64,000 bases of DNA, from the NCBI RefSeq assembly GCF_000745185.1, contig NZ_JQNJ01000001.1:1697501-1761500 (forward strand). The letters run 5' to 3'. Of the stretch, positions 1 through 8,243 are shown one piece after another. The notes under the pieces were generated by a model, which did no database searches, was not told where the DNA came from, and was given only the letters and a program-made list of their open reading frames with translations. Positions within the stretch are counted from its first letter, which is position 1. Every line of letters begins with the position of its first letter. The DNA comes from Muricauda sp. MAR_2010_75. Its GTDB lineage: Bacteria > Bacteroidota > Bacteroidia > Flavobacteriales > Flavobacteriaceae. Both the position numbers and the translations under genes were made by a program.

Positions 1-480
1 GTCGTTCGGGATTTCCGAAAGGATTTGTGGTATTCCGTTTACCCACAGTTTTGCCACTTGGTTTGCCCCGTTGCCTTCATGGCCCGCAACATATACCGTT
101 GCCGATGCGGATACCGGAACAGCACTTACTGTGGCGGTTAACCCCGAAACGTCCCCATTGGTGGTTTCTGCATCGATGGCAAAATAATAGGTGGTACCAT
201 TGGTCAGGTTATGGGCTTCATAGGATGTATCGTTTTCTTCATCCACTTTCACGAGTTCATCCGCAGAAGACCCCTGGTAAATGTTATAATGTGACAAGGT
301 GGTCTCCGTATTGGCATTCCAAGATAGGGTGGCCCGTTCGTCCCCGGGCTCAGCCGACAGGCCTGTGGGCACGGTGGGCACCTGTGTCGGATCGGGTCCG
401 TTGCCCTTGTCGTCACCGCTACAGCTTATCAGTAGGGACACTGTAAAAAACAAGGGGGTGCATTTTCGTGGAATCATCAT
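1..480 (-). CDS. FN3-domain lipoprotein, C-terminal part outside window
   Basis: Reading the minus strand from an ATG at 478-480 (a second ATG follows directly) gives an open frame that runs off the left edge. The first ~20 residues form a lipoprotein signal ending in a LLISC lipobox, followed by a short polar linker (SGDDKGNG) and a fibronectin type III-like domain at about residues 30-115 with the motif SHYNIYQGSSADEL. After it comes VYVAGHEGNGANQVAKLWVNG, the beginning of a repeat type common in Bacteroidota beta-propeller-like exported proteins. The product is probably anchored in the outer membrane. Its FN3 module is almost identical to that of the next gene upstream, which suggests a tandem duplication. 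No enzymatic activity can be assigned. Confidence 0.8.
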   Translation of the reverse strand, partial: MMIPRKCTPLFFTVSLLISCSGDDKGNGPDPTQVPTVPTGLSAEPGDERATLSWNANTETTLSHYNIYQGSSADELVKVDEENDTSYEAHNLTNGTTYYFAIDAETTNGDVSGLTATVSAVPVSASATVYVAGHEGNGANQVAKLWVNGIPQILSEIPND

Positions 481-539
481 TTTTTTTATTTTTTTATGTG
501 AGTTTATATGGCCCTTCACAAACAAGGCTTCAATCGATG

Positions 540-1535
540 TCAGTCACACTGGTACTGTAGGTTGAAATTGACGGTGCCTGAATTGGAAGTTTGGGTAATG
601 GTACTTATGTTACCGTCACCATCAAAAGCATAATCGAAGACAAACACACTTCCATTCCCATAATCGATACTTTTTATCAAATTTTGATTTTGGTACAGAG
701 GGTAGTGACCGAACGTTAAATAATATTGTAGATTTAAAAAATCGCCTTGTTGCAGGTCGTGTTCCTCAAAGTATTCAAGCACGGTGGTATCGTTTCCATT
801 GGTCTGTGAAACAAGGTTTCCGCCTTCCCACTCGTATAATACCACTACCGATGGTCCTCCCGATGGATCGGTCTGGACCGCTTGGCTTATGTAGGCCCCG
901 TTGTACCCAAAGGCTTGGTTAATCCAATTCGTGCCTGCTTCATCCAGCTCTATGAGGATATCTGTCGGCAGTCCACTTTCATTTAACGAAATGATGGTCT
1001 TAGAGCTAAAGTTCCCTTGGACAATTTCGCTGGCAACAATGGTATTGCCGGTATGCACATAAGTGCGTTGTACGTCCCCATTGGCAAGGGACACGATTTT
1101 TCCTTCACCATCATAGGTGATGTTGGTCACTGTGCCGTTATCCCCAAGCATTGAAACAATTTTGCAGTTGGCTTCAGGGGCAGCACTTACCACACGGCTT
1201 TTTGCCGAGGCACCCCCATTGATGTTTTCGGCAGCGATGGCAAAATAATAGGGGGTACCGTTGGAAAGGTCTTTGGCTTCATAGGATGTATCACCTTCTT
1301 CATCCACTTTTTCAAGGTCATCCGCAGAAGTCCCCTGGTAAATGTTATAATGGGAGAGGTCTGTTTCGATGTTGGCCTCCCAGATGAGGACAATCCGTCC
1401 ATTGCCAGGCTCTGCCGTGAGGCCGATGGGTACGCTGGGCACCTGTGTCGGACCATCGTCACTGCTGTTACAGGCCATCGCAAGCAGGGCCAATATAAAA
1501 AGTCCACCCCCTTTGGGGACGATCGTTGTTTTCAT
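540..1535 (-). CDS. FN3-domain lipoprotein with YD-like C-terminal region
   Basis: The start is set at 1533-1535 (MKTTIVPKGGG) because a classical lipoprotein signal with lipobox LAMAC follows; a longer frame to 1619 would put 28 charged residues before it. After the linker CNSSDDGPTQVP comes an FN3 domain (about residues 25-115) nearly identical to that of the downstream paralogue. The C-terminal ~210 residues (motifs ITYDGEGKIVSL, LIKSIDYGNGSVFVFDY, FDGDGNISTIT) resemble the YD/DUF4595-type strands of Bacteroidota surface lipoproteins. There are 59 bases between its stop and the downstream paralogue, so the two could be cotranscribed. The predicted product is a 332-residue cell-surface lipoprotein of unknown ligand. 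Confidence 0.85.
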   Translation of the reverse strand: MKTTIVPKGGGLFILALLAMACNSSDDGPTQVPSVPIGLTAEPGNGRIVLIWEANIETDLSHYNIYQGTSADDLEKVDEEGDTSYEAKDLSNGTPYYFAIAAENINGGASAKSRVVSAAPEANCKIVSMLGDNGTVTNITYDGEGKIVSLANGDVQRTYVHTGNTIVASEIVQGNFSSKTIISLNESGLPTDILIELDEAGTNWINQAFGYNGAYISQAVQTDPSGGPSVVVLYEWEGGNLVSQTNGNDTTVLEYFEEHDLQQGDFLNLQYYLTFGHYPLYQNQNLIKSIDYGNGSVFVFDYAFDGDGNISTITQTSNSGTVNFNLQYQCD

Positions 1536-1629
1536 GGTATTCCAATTTTTACGGATAAGAGCATCTTGAGGTTTGACAGTTTCAAATTTCGTGAGCTCCT
1601 TGGACCGGCACAATACCATATATATGTGA

Positions 1630-1660
1630 TTTTAGGCCACCGTTCCTTTCGCTATCTTTG
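1630..1660 (+). promoter_or_regulatory. Candidate Bacteroidota promoter for the sensor kinase
   Basis: TATCTTTG at 1653-1660 matches the Bacteroidota -7 consensus TAnnTTTG, with a T-rich stretch (TTTTAG, from 1630) near the -33 position. It lies 38 bases before the kinase ATG. Only the -7 match is strong. Confidence 0.45.
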
Positions 1661-1698
1661 GTACACCATTGATTTTCAAAATGTAACCTTGGGATAGG

Positions 1699-4600
1699 AT
1701 GGACGGACCAATGTGCCTTACAAGGATTTTGACCAGTGCAATCTTGCTCATGGCAAGTTTTTGTGCCGTGCCCATTGCCATGGCGCAGTCCAGGGCACAC
1801 CCCGTTCGGCTCTACACCAAAGAGACAGGGTTCAATTTTGGTTTCAGGAAAATTGTTGGCGACAACAATAATTTTATATGGCTGTTGAATGATTGGTCGT
1901 TCAATGAACGAACGGTACAACGGTTTGACGGGGAACATCTGGATACGTACTTTGAGGGGGTCGATGTGCATTCACTCATCAGTGATGCCCAGGGAACCAT
2001 CTGGGTGTCGGGGGACGAAGGCGTGTTCTTCTTTGACACATCCGTCAATGGATTTGTTGAAGTTGGGATCCAAGAAGGCGCGGACCTCGATAAATTGCTG
2101 TTGGCACCCCCTACGGGGACACCCTATTATGTGAGCAAAAATGGCCTATACCGCTACAGGGAGGAACAAAGATCTTTTGTTTGTCAAAAGAATATTTTCC
2201 AAGACACAGGCCAAGTTCCCACCATTGGGCAGGAACGCATTTCCCTCTATGGCGATATGGTCTTTTATGGTGTGTCCGACACGGTATGGAGACATTCCCT
2301 GCGGAAGGGAAAAAAGGCCCATCGGCATTTCCCCCAGATACGGAACGTCATCGCACTCTCCGGGGAGGAGGTCATTGTAAGCACCTGGGAAACAAAGTCA
2401 TGGCTCTATAATTTCTCCTCTGGCGAGAAGAAGCGGCTTGTGCTGCCCGATGGCAACCAGTCTTTTTTTGTGATGGATGCTGCCCCTGCAGGAAACGATC
2501 TGTACTATCTGGCTTCCCTTGATGGGTTGTTCTTGTTGGATGGACGTGCAGGGACCATAAGGCCCGTGCCGCTCGAACTGCAGGGAGAGGCATTCCCGCA
2601 GCAACGCTACCAGGCCCTGTACAGGGCACCGGACGGCAACATTTGGGCGGGAACCGAGAGCAGCCTACTGTACTTCAACGACACCCCGTACCAAATACAT
2701 TTTCTCAACGGCCGGACAGGCACTTTTTCCGGTGATGTGCGCAGTTTTCTAGAAGATGAAAGGGGCAATCTGTGGCTGGCCACCATCAATGGACTTACAT
2801 ATTGGGATTTGGACGACAATACCTTTGTCACCATGCCTGCCGTGGAAGGTGCCAAGGACCGATTGAACCATCCTTCCATTAGGGGACTTGCCCGGGATGG
2901 TCCCGATATCATCATCGGTCAGACCAATAAAGGGCTGTGGTACTACAATCCCGGGACCAAGGTGTTCCATAGACCGGTGTTCGAGGATTCGGAAATAGGG
3001 GAAAAATTACGTCAAAAGACCGAACGGGCCTTCTTTAACCAAATCATCACCCTGAAAAACGGCAACCATGTGGCCGTGGCCGAAAATGGGGCCTATCATA
3101 TTGAAAAGGGATCCCGAAAGGTAAAGGAAATTGATTTCCCGGGAGCCGGGGACAATGTGAGGTTCGCCTACGAAGATTCTTTTGGAAATATTTTTATAGG
3201 TACTTTCAATGGTCTGTACTGCCTGGATGCATCCCATAACCTTAAATTCCATATCGTCGAGGGGTTCGAAAACACCAAGCTATTGTCCATGTTGGAGCAC
3301 GGGGGCGGCTATTATCTCGGTACGGTCAAAGGGGTGTACTTTTTTAGTGTCAAGAATAACCTGCCCTTGCTGGAAAAAACAATACCTGAACTTTCGGACC
3401 ATGGCATCAACTCCCTTTTTGGTGATAGGGACGGACAGCTCTGGCTGGTATCCTATAGTGAACTGCACAGTTACGATCACAAAGGAAAAATGCTGACCAC
3501 TTTTGGACATGCCGATAATGTCCACGGCGGTTTTTTTAACCGCAACAGCTACTTAACGACCCGTTCGGGCCAGGTTTTCATAGGGGGCACGAACGGCATC
3601 AATCACTTTTTTCCGGAAAAGGTAGATTATACCGCTCCAGTGCTCAGGCCCATTATCCAGAACGTGAGGATTCCAGAACAAGGGACAGTTATCAAAACGG
3701 TTGACAGTTCCTTCAGCTTGAAATACCCCTACAGAAACGTGGAAATCGATTTTACGACCGCTTATTATGGCATGCCTGAAAACCTTGAGTACAGATATCG
3801 GCTAACAAAAGATGGTCCTTGGTTCCATCTTGGAAATCAAAAACGATTGTTCCTTTGGAATTTGCCCCCTGACAAGTACCGATTTCAGGTGGCTGCCTCC
3901 TCAATGAAAGACGAATGGCACACTTCAAAAGATGTTGTTACTTTCACCATTGTCCCACCCTTTTGGCAAAGATGGTGGTTTATTGCCGCACTCATCCTTT
4001 TGGCAGGTATCCTTTTCTATAAGTTCATTACTTCCAACCAAGAAAAATTGCGGATTGAAAAAATGCTGAACGTTTTTGCAACTTCGTTATATGGACAGCA
4101 TACCGTGGATGACATTTTATGGGATACCGCCCGAAACTGTGTACAGAACCTGGGCTTTGTCGATGCCATCGTATATCTGGTGGACCGTGAGCGAAAAGTA
4201 TTGGTACAGAAAGCGGCTTTTGGGATCAAAAACCCCTACGGAAAAAAAATAATCAACATTATGGAAATCCCTATAGGGGAAGGAATCGTGGGCAGTGTGG
4301 CAAAAACCGGGAGACCGGAACGCATCGCGGATACCGAAAAGGACCCACGGTATATCCCGGACAGTGAAAAGGCACTTTCGGAAATTACCGTACCCATTTG
4401 GATCGACGGAAAGGTGTTTGCCATATTGGATTCCGAACATCCTGAAAAGAACTTCTATAAGTTCTATCACTTGGATCTGCTCGAAAAAATAGCGGATATC
4501 TGCTCTGAAAGGATATCAAAATACCTGATCGAAGAAGAATTACGGGGCAAAATGGCGCGTGACCTCCATGATGAGATGGGTTCCACCCTTACCAGTATTC

Positions 4601-5181
4601 AGATCATCAGCAAAATGGCAAGCCAGGACACCAAGGACAGCCCCAGTTTCCAAAAACAGTTCGACCAAATACACAGGCGCACTTCCGGCATCATGGAAAA
4701 AATGGGCGACCTGGTATGGGTGGTCAATCCGGCAAACGACAGTTTGGACCAGGTGATCTATCGGATAAAGGAGTATGCCGCCGATGTGACGGAACCCACA
4801 GGAATGCGATTGGACATTGCCGAGGCCAACAATGCCGAAAACATAAAGATGGATCCCGAACAGCGCAAGAACATCTATTTGATAGCCAAGGAAACATTGA
4901 ACAATGCGGTGAGACACAGCGGGGCATCCAACATAACGATCACCTTCGAGGAGAATGGAAACATCATAGGAATGTGCATCAAGGACAATGGGAAAGGCTA
5001 TGACCCCAATACTGCCAGAACGGGCAACGGCCTAAGGAACATCTCGACCCGTGCGCAAGAAATAAAGGGAAACCTGAAAATAGAGACAGGAAACGGCAAT
5101 GGTGTCAGTGTCTGTTTGACATTGCCCATTACAAAAGTGTTTCCCGACCGATCACCAAAAACCGACGATCATGGGCGTTGA
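1699..5181 (+). CDS. Sensor histidine kinase with periplasmic propeller, Y_Y_Y and GAF domains
   Basis: This is an 1160-residue membrane sensor. A signal peptide (cleaved near IAMAQ) precedes about 600 residues of two-component-regulator-propeller repeats (strands such as GTIWVSGDEG, GNIWAGTESS, GNLWLATING, GQLWLVS). A Y_Y_Y-type domain follows (EYRYRLTKDGPWF, PPDKYRFQVAAS), then one membrane helix at about 760-780 (WWFIAALILLAGILFY). The cytoplasmic part has a GAF domain (about 790-935) and a HisKA_3 dimerisation helix with phospho-acceptor His957 (ARDLHDEMGSTLTSI). A HATPase domain (N box AKETLNNAVRHS, G box DNGKGYDP) ends the protein. It overlaps the NarL-type regulator by 11 bases, so the two are a translationally coupled pair. 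Unlike the usual propeller hybrids of Bacteroidota it has no receiver/AraC tail. The ligand is unknown. An ATG at 1711 is an alternative start. Confidence 0.93.
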   Translation: MDGPMCLTRILTSAILLMASFCAVPIAMAQSRAHPVRLYTKETGFNFGFRKIVGDNNNFIWLLNDWSFNERTVQRFDGEHLDTYFEGVDVHSLISDAQGTIWVSGDEGVFFFDTSVNGFVEVGIQEGADLDKLLLAPPTGTPYYVSKNGLYRYREEQRSFVCQKNIFQDTGQVPTIGQERISLYGDMVFYGVSDTVWRHSLRKGKKAHRHFPQIRNVIALSGEEVIVSTWETKSWLYNFSSGEKKRLVLPDGNQSFFVMDAAPAGNDLYYLASLDGLFLLDGRAGTIRPVPLELQGEAFPQQRYQALYRAPDGNIWAGTESSLLYFNDTPYQIHFLNGRTGTFSGDVRSFLEDERGNLWLATINGLTYWDLDDNTFVTMPAVEGAKDRLNHPSIRGLARDGPDIIIGQTNKGLWYYNPGTKVFHRPVFEDSEIGEKLRQKTERAFFNQIITLKNGNHVAVAENGAYHIEKGSRKVKEIDFPGAGDNVRFAYEDSFGNIFIGTFNGLYCLDASHNLKFHIVEGFENTKLLSMLEHGGGYYLGTVKGVYFFSVKNNLPLLEKTIPELSDHGINSLFGDRDGQLWLVSYSELHSYDHKGKMLTTFGHADNVHGGFFNRNSYLTTRSGQVFIGGTNGINHFFPEKVDYTAPVLRPIIQNVRIPEQGTVIKTVDSSFSLKYPYRNVEIDFTTAYYGMPENLEYRYRLTKDGPWFHLGNQKRLFLWNLPPDKYRFQVAASSMKDEWHTSKDVVTFTIVPPFWQRWWFIAALILLAGILFYKFITSNQEKLRIEKMLNVFATSLYGQHTVDDILWDTARNCVQNLGFVDAIVYLVDRERKVLVQKAAFGIKNPYGKKIINIMEIPIGEGIVGSVAKTGRPERIADTEKDPRYIPDSEKALSEITVPIWIDGKVFAILDSEHPEKNFYKFYHLDLLEKIADICSERISKYLIEEELRGKMARDLHDEMGSTLTSIQIISKMASQDTKDSPSFQKQFDQIHRRTSGIMEKMGDLVWVVNPANDSLDQVIYRIKEYAADVTEPTGMRLDIAEANNAENIKMDPEQRKNIYLIAKETLNNAVRHSGASNITITFEENGNIIGMCIKDNGKGYDPNTARTGNGLRNISTRAQEIKGNLKIETGNGNGVSVCLTLPITKVFPDRSPKTDDHGR

Positions 5182-5812
5182 CGTTTTAATGTACGAGGAT
5201 AACGATAACCTACGGGAAAGCCTTGTAGGGCTTTTGTCCCGGGAAAAAGGATTTTCCGTTGTCGGGGACTTTCCCTTGTGCGACGGCATTGAGGCCGATA
5301 TGGAAAAACTAAGGCCCGATGTCGTGCTGATGGACATCGATCTGCCCGGCCTCAATGGCATAGAGGCAGTAAAAAAAATACGGACGTTCAACTTGAATGT
5401 GAAAATCCTCATGATAACGGTTTTTGATGACAGCCCCCGTGTTTATCAGGCCCTGCACGCCGGGGCCAACGGTTATCTGCTCAAAAAGCATATATCGGAA
5501 CGCTTGGTCACGGCCATCCAGGATGTTATGGAGGGCGGTGCCCCCATGAGCCCGGCCATAGCGAGATTGATCATCGGCGACATTACCAAAAAGGGGATCC
5601 AAAAAACAGCAGGGGACTATAATCTCTCCCCAAGGGAAATCGACGTCCTGGTATCACTTTCCAAAGGGAACAGCTATAAAATGGTGGCCGACCATCTTTG
5701 CATAAGCTTGGAGACGGTTCGTTCCCACATTAAAAAAGTGTACGACAAACTCCACGTCCGATCCCAGGGCGAGGCCATTGGCAAGGCACTTCGAGAGGGA
5801 TTGATAGATTAG
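5171..5812 (+). CDS. NarL/LuxR-family response regulator
   Basis: This 213-residue protein has a receiver domain (acidic D10/D12, phospho-acceptor D55 in LMDIDLPG, conserved T and K in ITVF and LLKK) followed by a LuxR-type helix-turn-helix near residues 148-208 (LSPREIDVLVSLSKG, SLETVRSHIKKVYDKL). Its start lies inside the kinase frame (11-base overlap), the arrangement expected for a cognate pair with the HisKA_3 kinase. It should be a cytoplasmic transcription factor activated by phosphotransfer. Targets are not visible; the tandem FN3 lipoproteins diverge from the pair and are the nearest candidates. Confidence 0.95.
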   Translation: MGVDVLMYEDNDNLRESLVGLLSREKGFSVVGDFPLCDGIEADMEKLRPDVVLMDIDLPGLNGIEAVKKIRTFNLNVKILMITVFDDSPRVYQALHAGANGYLLKKHISERLVTAIQDVMEGGAPMSPAIARLIIGDITKKGIQKTAGDYNLSPREIDVLVSLSKGNSYKMVADHLCISLETVRSHIKKVYDKLHVRSQGEAIGKALREGLID

Positions 5813-7027
5813 TGTGGCCAAAACAAGAGGGATAGACCGATGAAGTTAAGGTTAATTGACCCTCTTATCTTTTTGGCGGGTCAATCCCCATTGGAGACCA
5901 TGGATTCCCTATAATGCTCATTTAGTCACTTGCCCTTCCGTCATGAGCCTGGATGTGCCCTATATCATTGTCTGCTTTCGGAGAATATTTCGTCAATTGA
6001 TCAGCAGAATTCCTCGTAGCCTGTCCACCGACAAAGACAGACTTGCTATCGGTTATCCTGAAACTTGCTGTGATGGCCTTTTTGGTCTTGCCATATCTTA
6101 GGGGTTTGGGGATCCTCCCCAACAAGCTTGCGAACAAAGTGACCAGTTTTTGCTAGCAAAAACATAGCTTGCTTAGTGACCTCCGATCAACTATACCACA
6201 AACCTATGGCCTATGGATTGTTTGCAAGGGTTTTGTCGTACATGGCTCAATATACGGCAAAGCCATCTAGTAAATTTTGGAATGGGAAAGCAATAATTGG
6301 ATGGAATCACAGCAATGAATTTCTATGGAAAGGGAGGAAAAACGGTCAATAGTTACCTATCCACATAGTTCAGTCCATTGTAACATAACTTTAATTTAAC
6401 CTACCAAAGGGACTCTTGGGTATGGCCCATCATGGAAAACTCTCCCTTTCTTTGAGTAATGGTGGTTGACCGGGCCATTTATAGTGGGTTAAGAATTTTG
6501 CCAGAGATAAACTAGGGTTTTTCAGCTTTGCCCAATTTGTCTTGTCCAAACCGATATTTAGCATGTACGGACCAAAAGTAGAGAAGGAAATATCATTCCC
6601 AAAACATGACATTAATCTTAATTATTACTGTTCACGTTCCTCAGGTTACATCCACTTTCCATTAGATATTTTTAGCCAAATGATCATTTGAATGTATAAA
6701 TGTATGATCGTATAATTGTATGAGTTTGTGTCTTGTTCTGAAAAAAGTTGTCACTCAAAGCGGTTGATACTATAACAAGTTTACACATTTTTCAATAATC
6801 CTAGGTCAGGTTTACACCCAAGGTTCCCTTTGTTATCATGCAGGGATTTTGTTCCCTGATCATATTTATGTCTTTCCTTGGATTGTGTTTGGTAGAAAAT
6901 CGACTCGTAATTAATATCATGTCCCACTTTTTCAAAGGGTAAAAAATAATCAAGGATATTACATTCCCATGCATTTTTGAAATTATATGATTTTAAAAAG
7001 GAGCATAAGTAAATTCAAAGAACTTTG
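5813..7027. other. Gene-free scar region
   Basis: No convincing coding frame lies here: the short ORFs lack family motifs, signal peptides or clear ribosome-binding sites. A possible weak terminator for the regulator lies at 5825-5875 (arms AAGAGGG and CCCTCTT with a long loop, then a T run). A decayed dispersed sequence occupies about 6062-6240. The rest is AT-rich non-coding sequence leading into an IS21 remnant. Confidence 0.6.
6062..6240 (-). repeat. Decayed dispersed sequence, copy 1
   Basis: Read on the minus strand this stretch aligns by eye to 29094-29290 on the plus strand. Both contain a 'GTTTTTGCTA(G/A)CAAAAAC' palindrome, then ACTTTGTT(T/C)GCAA(A/G)CTTGTTGG, then CCCCAAACCCC and ATGGCAAGA(A/C)CAAAAA. 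Upstream both share ATAGGTTTG and GGTCAC(G/T)(G/A)AGCAAG(T/C)T. No frame is conserved, so both look like relics of the same mobile or gene-derived element. Confidence 0.55.
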
Positions 7028-7076
7028 CGAATCTTTCTTCTTTCTCCCTTTCCACAAAAAGCACCCATGGGTGTCC
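7028..7076 (-). repeat. Dispersed hairpin repeat, copy A
   Basis: On the minus strand: CACCCATGGGTG hairpin, then CTTTTTGTGGAAAGGGAGAA and a purine-rich tail. The same order (short GC-rich hairpin, T run, GTGGAAAG(G/A)GAGA) recurs at 17408, 28772 and 34859. This copy sits exactly where similarity of the IS21 transposase ends, so it marks a rearrangement junction. Confidence 0.6.
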
Positions 7077-7833
7077 CTTGGCCTATAGGTTCGTGTGGGA
7101 AGGACCGCCGTTTCGTAGTGCTCGGCAAAGTCGGCGAACACCTCGTTGACCTTTGGTTCATAGCGGCTGCTCTTGGGAACGGCCGACTTAAGGTTGTCGG
7201 GCACCAGCGCCCTCGGCACTCCGCGGTAGAACCACAGTGCATTCTCGGTGCAGCGGATGAAGTCCTCGAGCTTCTGGCTGGCACAGGCCTCCACGTAGGT
7301 ATACTGGCTGCTGCCCAATATGCAGACGAACACTTCCAGTTCCTTGAGCTCCCCGGTGTCCCTGTCGACAATGGTGAGCTTCTTGCCCGTAAAATCGATG
7401 AAAAGCTTGTCGCCGGCCTTGTGCTCCATCCGCATCACGGGGGGGTCTCCTTTTGCCATTCGGCGTACCAGTACTTGAACTGTGAGAGCTTGAAGCCATC
7501 GGGATGCTTGGCATAATATTCCTCCCAGAGCAACTGTCGGGTCACCCCGGTCTTCCGTATTTCCTTGTCAAAGTAGGGAAAGTAACGCTGGAGCTCCACC
7601 AGTTTTGGGCTCTTTGGCCTTTGGTCGGCCTTGAAGAGGCCGTGCAGTTCCTCCAGGGTCATCTTCTCCACCTCATAGGCCGTCAGGCGGTAACACTTGA
7701 AGAAATCGATGTACTTGGCCACCGTGTTGCGGGAGATGCCCAACTGCTGGCTTATCCGCCGTTTGCTCACACCTGAGGTGTGGAGCTTGAATATCCGTTT
7801 TATTTTTCGCATGTCTATCTGCTTGTTCGCCAT
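7077..7833 (-). pseudogene. istA-like IS21 transposase, frameshifted and truncated
   Basis: The N-terminal part (7435-7833) has an HTH of IstA type (KRRISQQLGISRNTVAKY) and reads through WYAEWQKE before a stop. The continuation in another frame (from 7459 down) has the DDE-fold start (GDKLFIDFTGKKLTIVD, LVPDNLKSAV) up to TRTYRPRD. The break falls at a run of seven C on the coding strand (plus-strand G at 7439-7445), consistent with a one-base indel. After YRPRD the canonical continuation is replaced by unrelated residues encoded by the dispersed repeat. It is not expected to give an active transposase unless slippage occurs, and the C-terminus is missing anyway. Confidence 0.85.
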
Positions 7834-7990
7834 GGTCCTTTTTCACAAGAAAAGACCTTTGGCACATTACAGACAGATCAGGTCCAAAAGTGGCTCACTT
7901 TCACCGGCCAGCTATGCTCACTTTGGCCCGACGAAGGTGGTATACTATGTCCGGCGTTTCCAGCTTACTGCACCGTCCAAAGCGGCAACA
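7077..7990 (-). mobile_element. IS21-family element remnant
   Basis: The left end lies near 7990, where the minus strand reads TGTTGCCGCTTTGGACGG (5'-TG as expected for IS21 ends). Inside the end are repeated GCTCACTTT boxes (about 7893 and 7920), typical of the multiple terminal repeats of IS21. istA follows but is frameshifted and loses similarity near 7077. istB and the other end are missing. Insertion occurred in a phosphoesterase gene whose 5' piece remains at 7991-8243. A later deletion or recombination at copy A of the dispersed repeat probably removed the rest. Confidence 0.7.
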
Positions 7991-8243
7991 AGTCAAAATA
8001 ATTTTCATTGAACAGGCGGGTGGAATGCAACTGGGCATCCATTGTTCTTATTAAAGCGTTCTTTCCACTTTCTATTGATGTGAATCCTTCAAAATTATGG
8101 TCTTCAATAGCTGGATACACGTCCGCAAAATGAACGTCGGTCATAAAAGCGATTTTTATTTCGCTTGGCTTTGAAAGTTTTTCTGTTTTGCAGCTAACCG
8201 AGAAGAATAAAGGAAGGAGAAAAAGAACGATTCCAATCCTCAT
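7965..8243 (-). pseudogene. 5' fragment of calcineurin-like phosphoesterase lipoprotein
   Basis: The frame starts with a lipoprotein signal (lipobox FSVSC) and continues IKIAFMTDVHFADVYP, the first metal-binding block (DxH) of metallophosphoesterases, then NALIRTMDAQLHSTRLFNENYF. After NENYF, near 7991, the sequence enters the IS21 end and stops after a few foreign codons (DLLPLWTVQ). Only about 85 of an expected 350-450 residues are left, so no active site can form. The start overlaps the stop of the phospholipase gene (ATGA at 8240-8243), showing that it was the next gene of that operon. Confidence 0.8.

Noticed and set aside
5856-6137. Short frames on both strands in the scar
   Set aside because: They coincide with the decayed repeat and are not conserved between its two copies.
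6430-6612. 60-residue minus-strand frame
   Set aside because: Isolated in non-coding DNA with no motif or start context.
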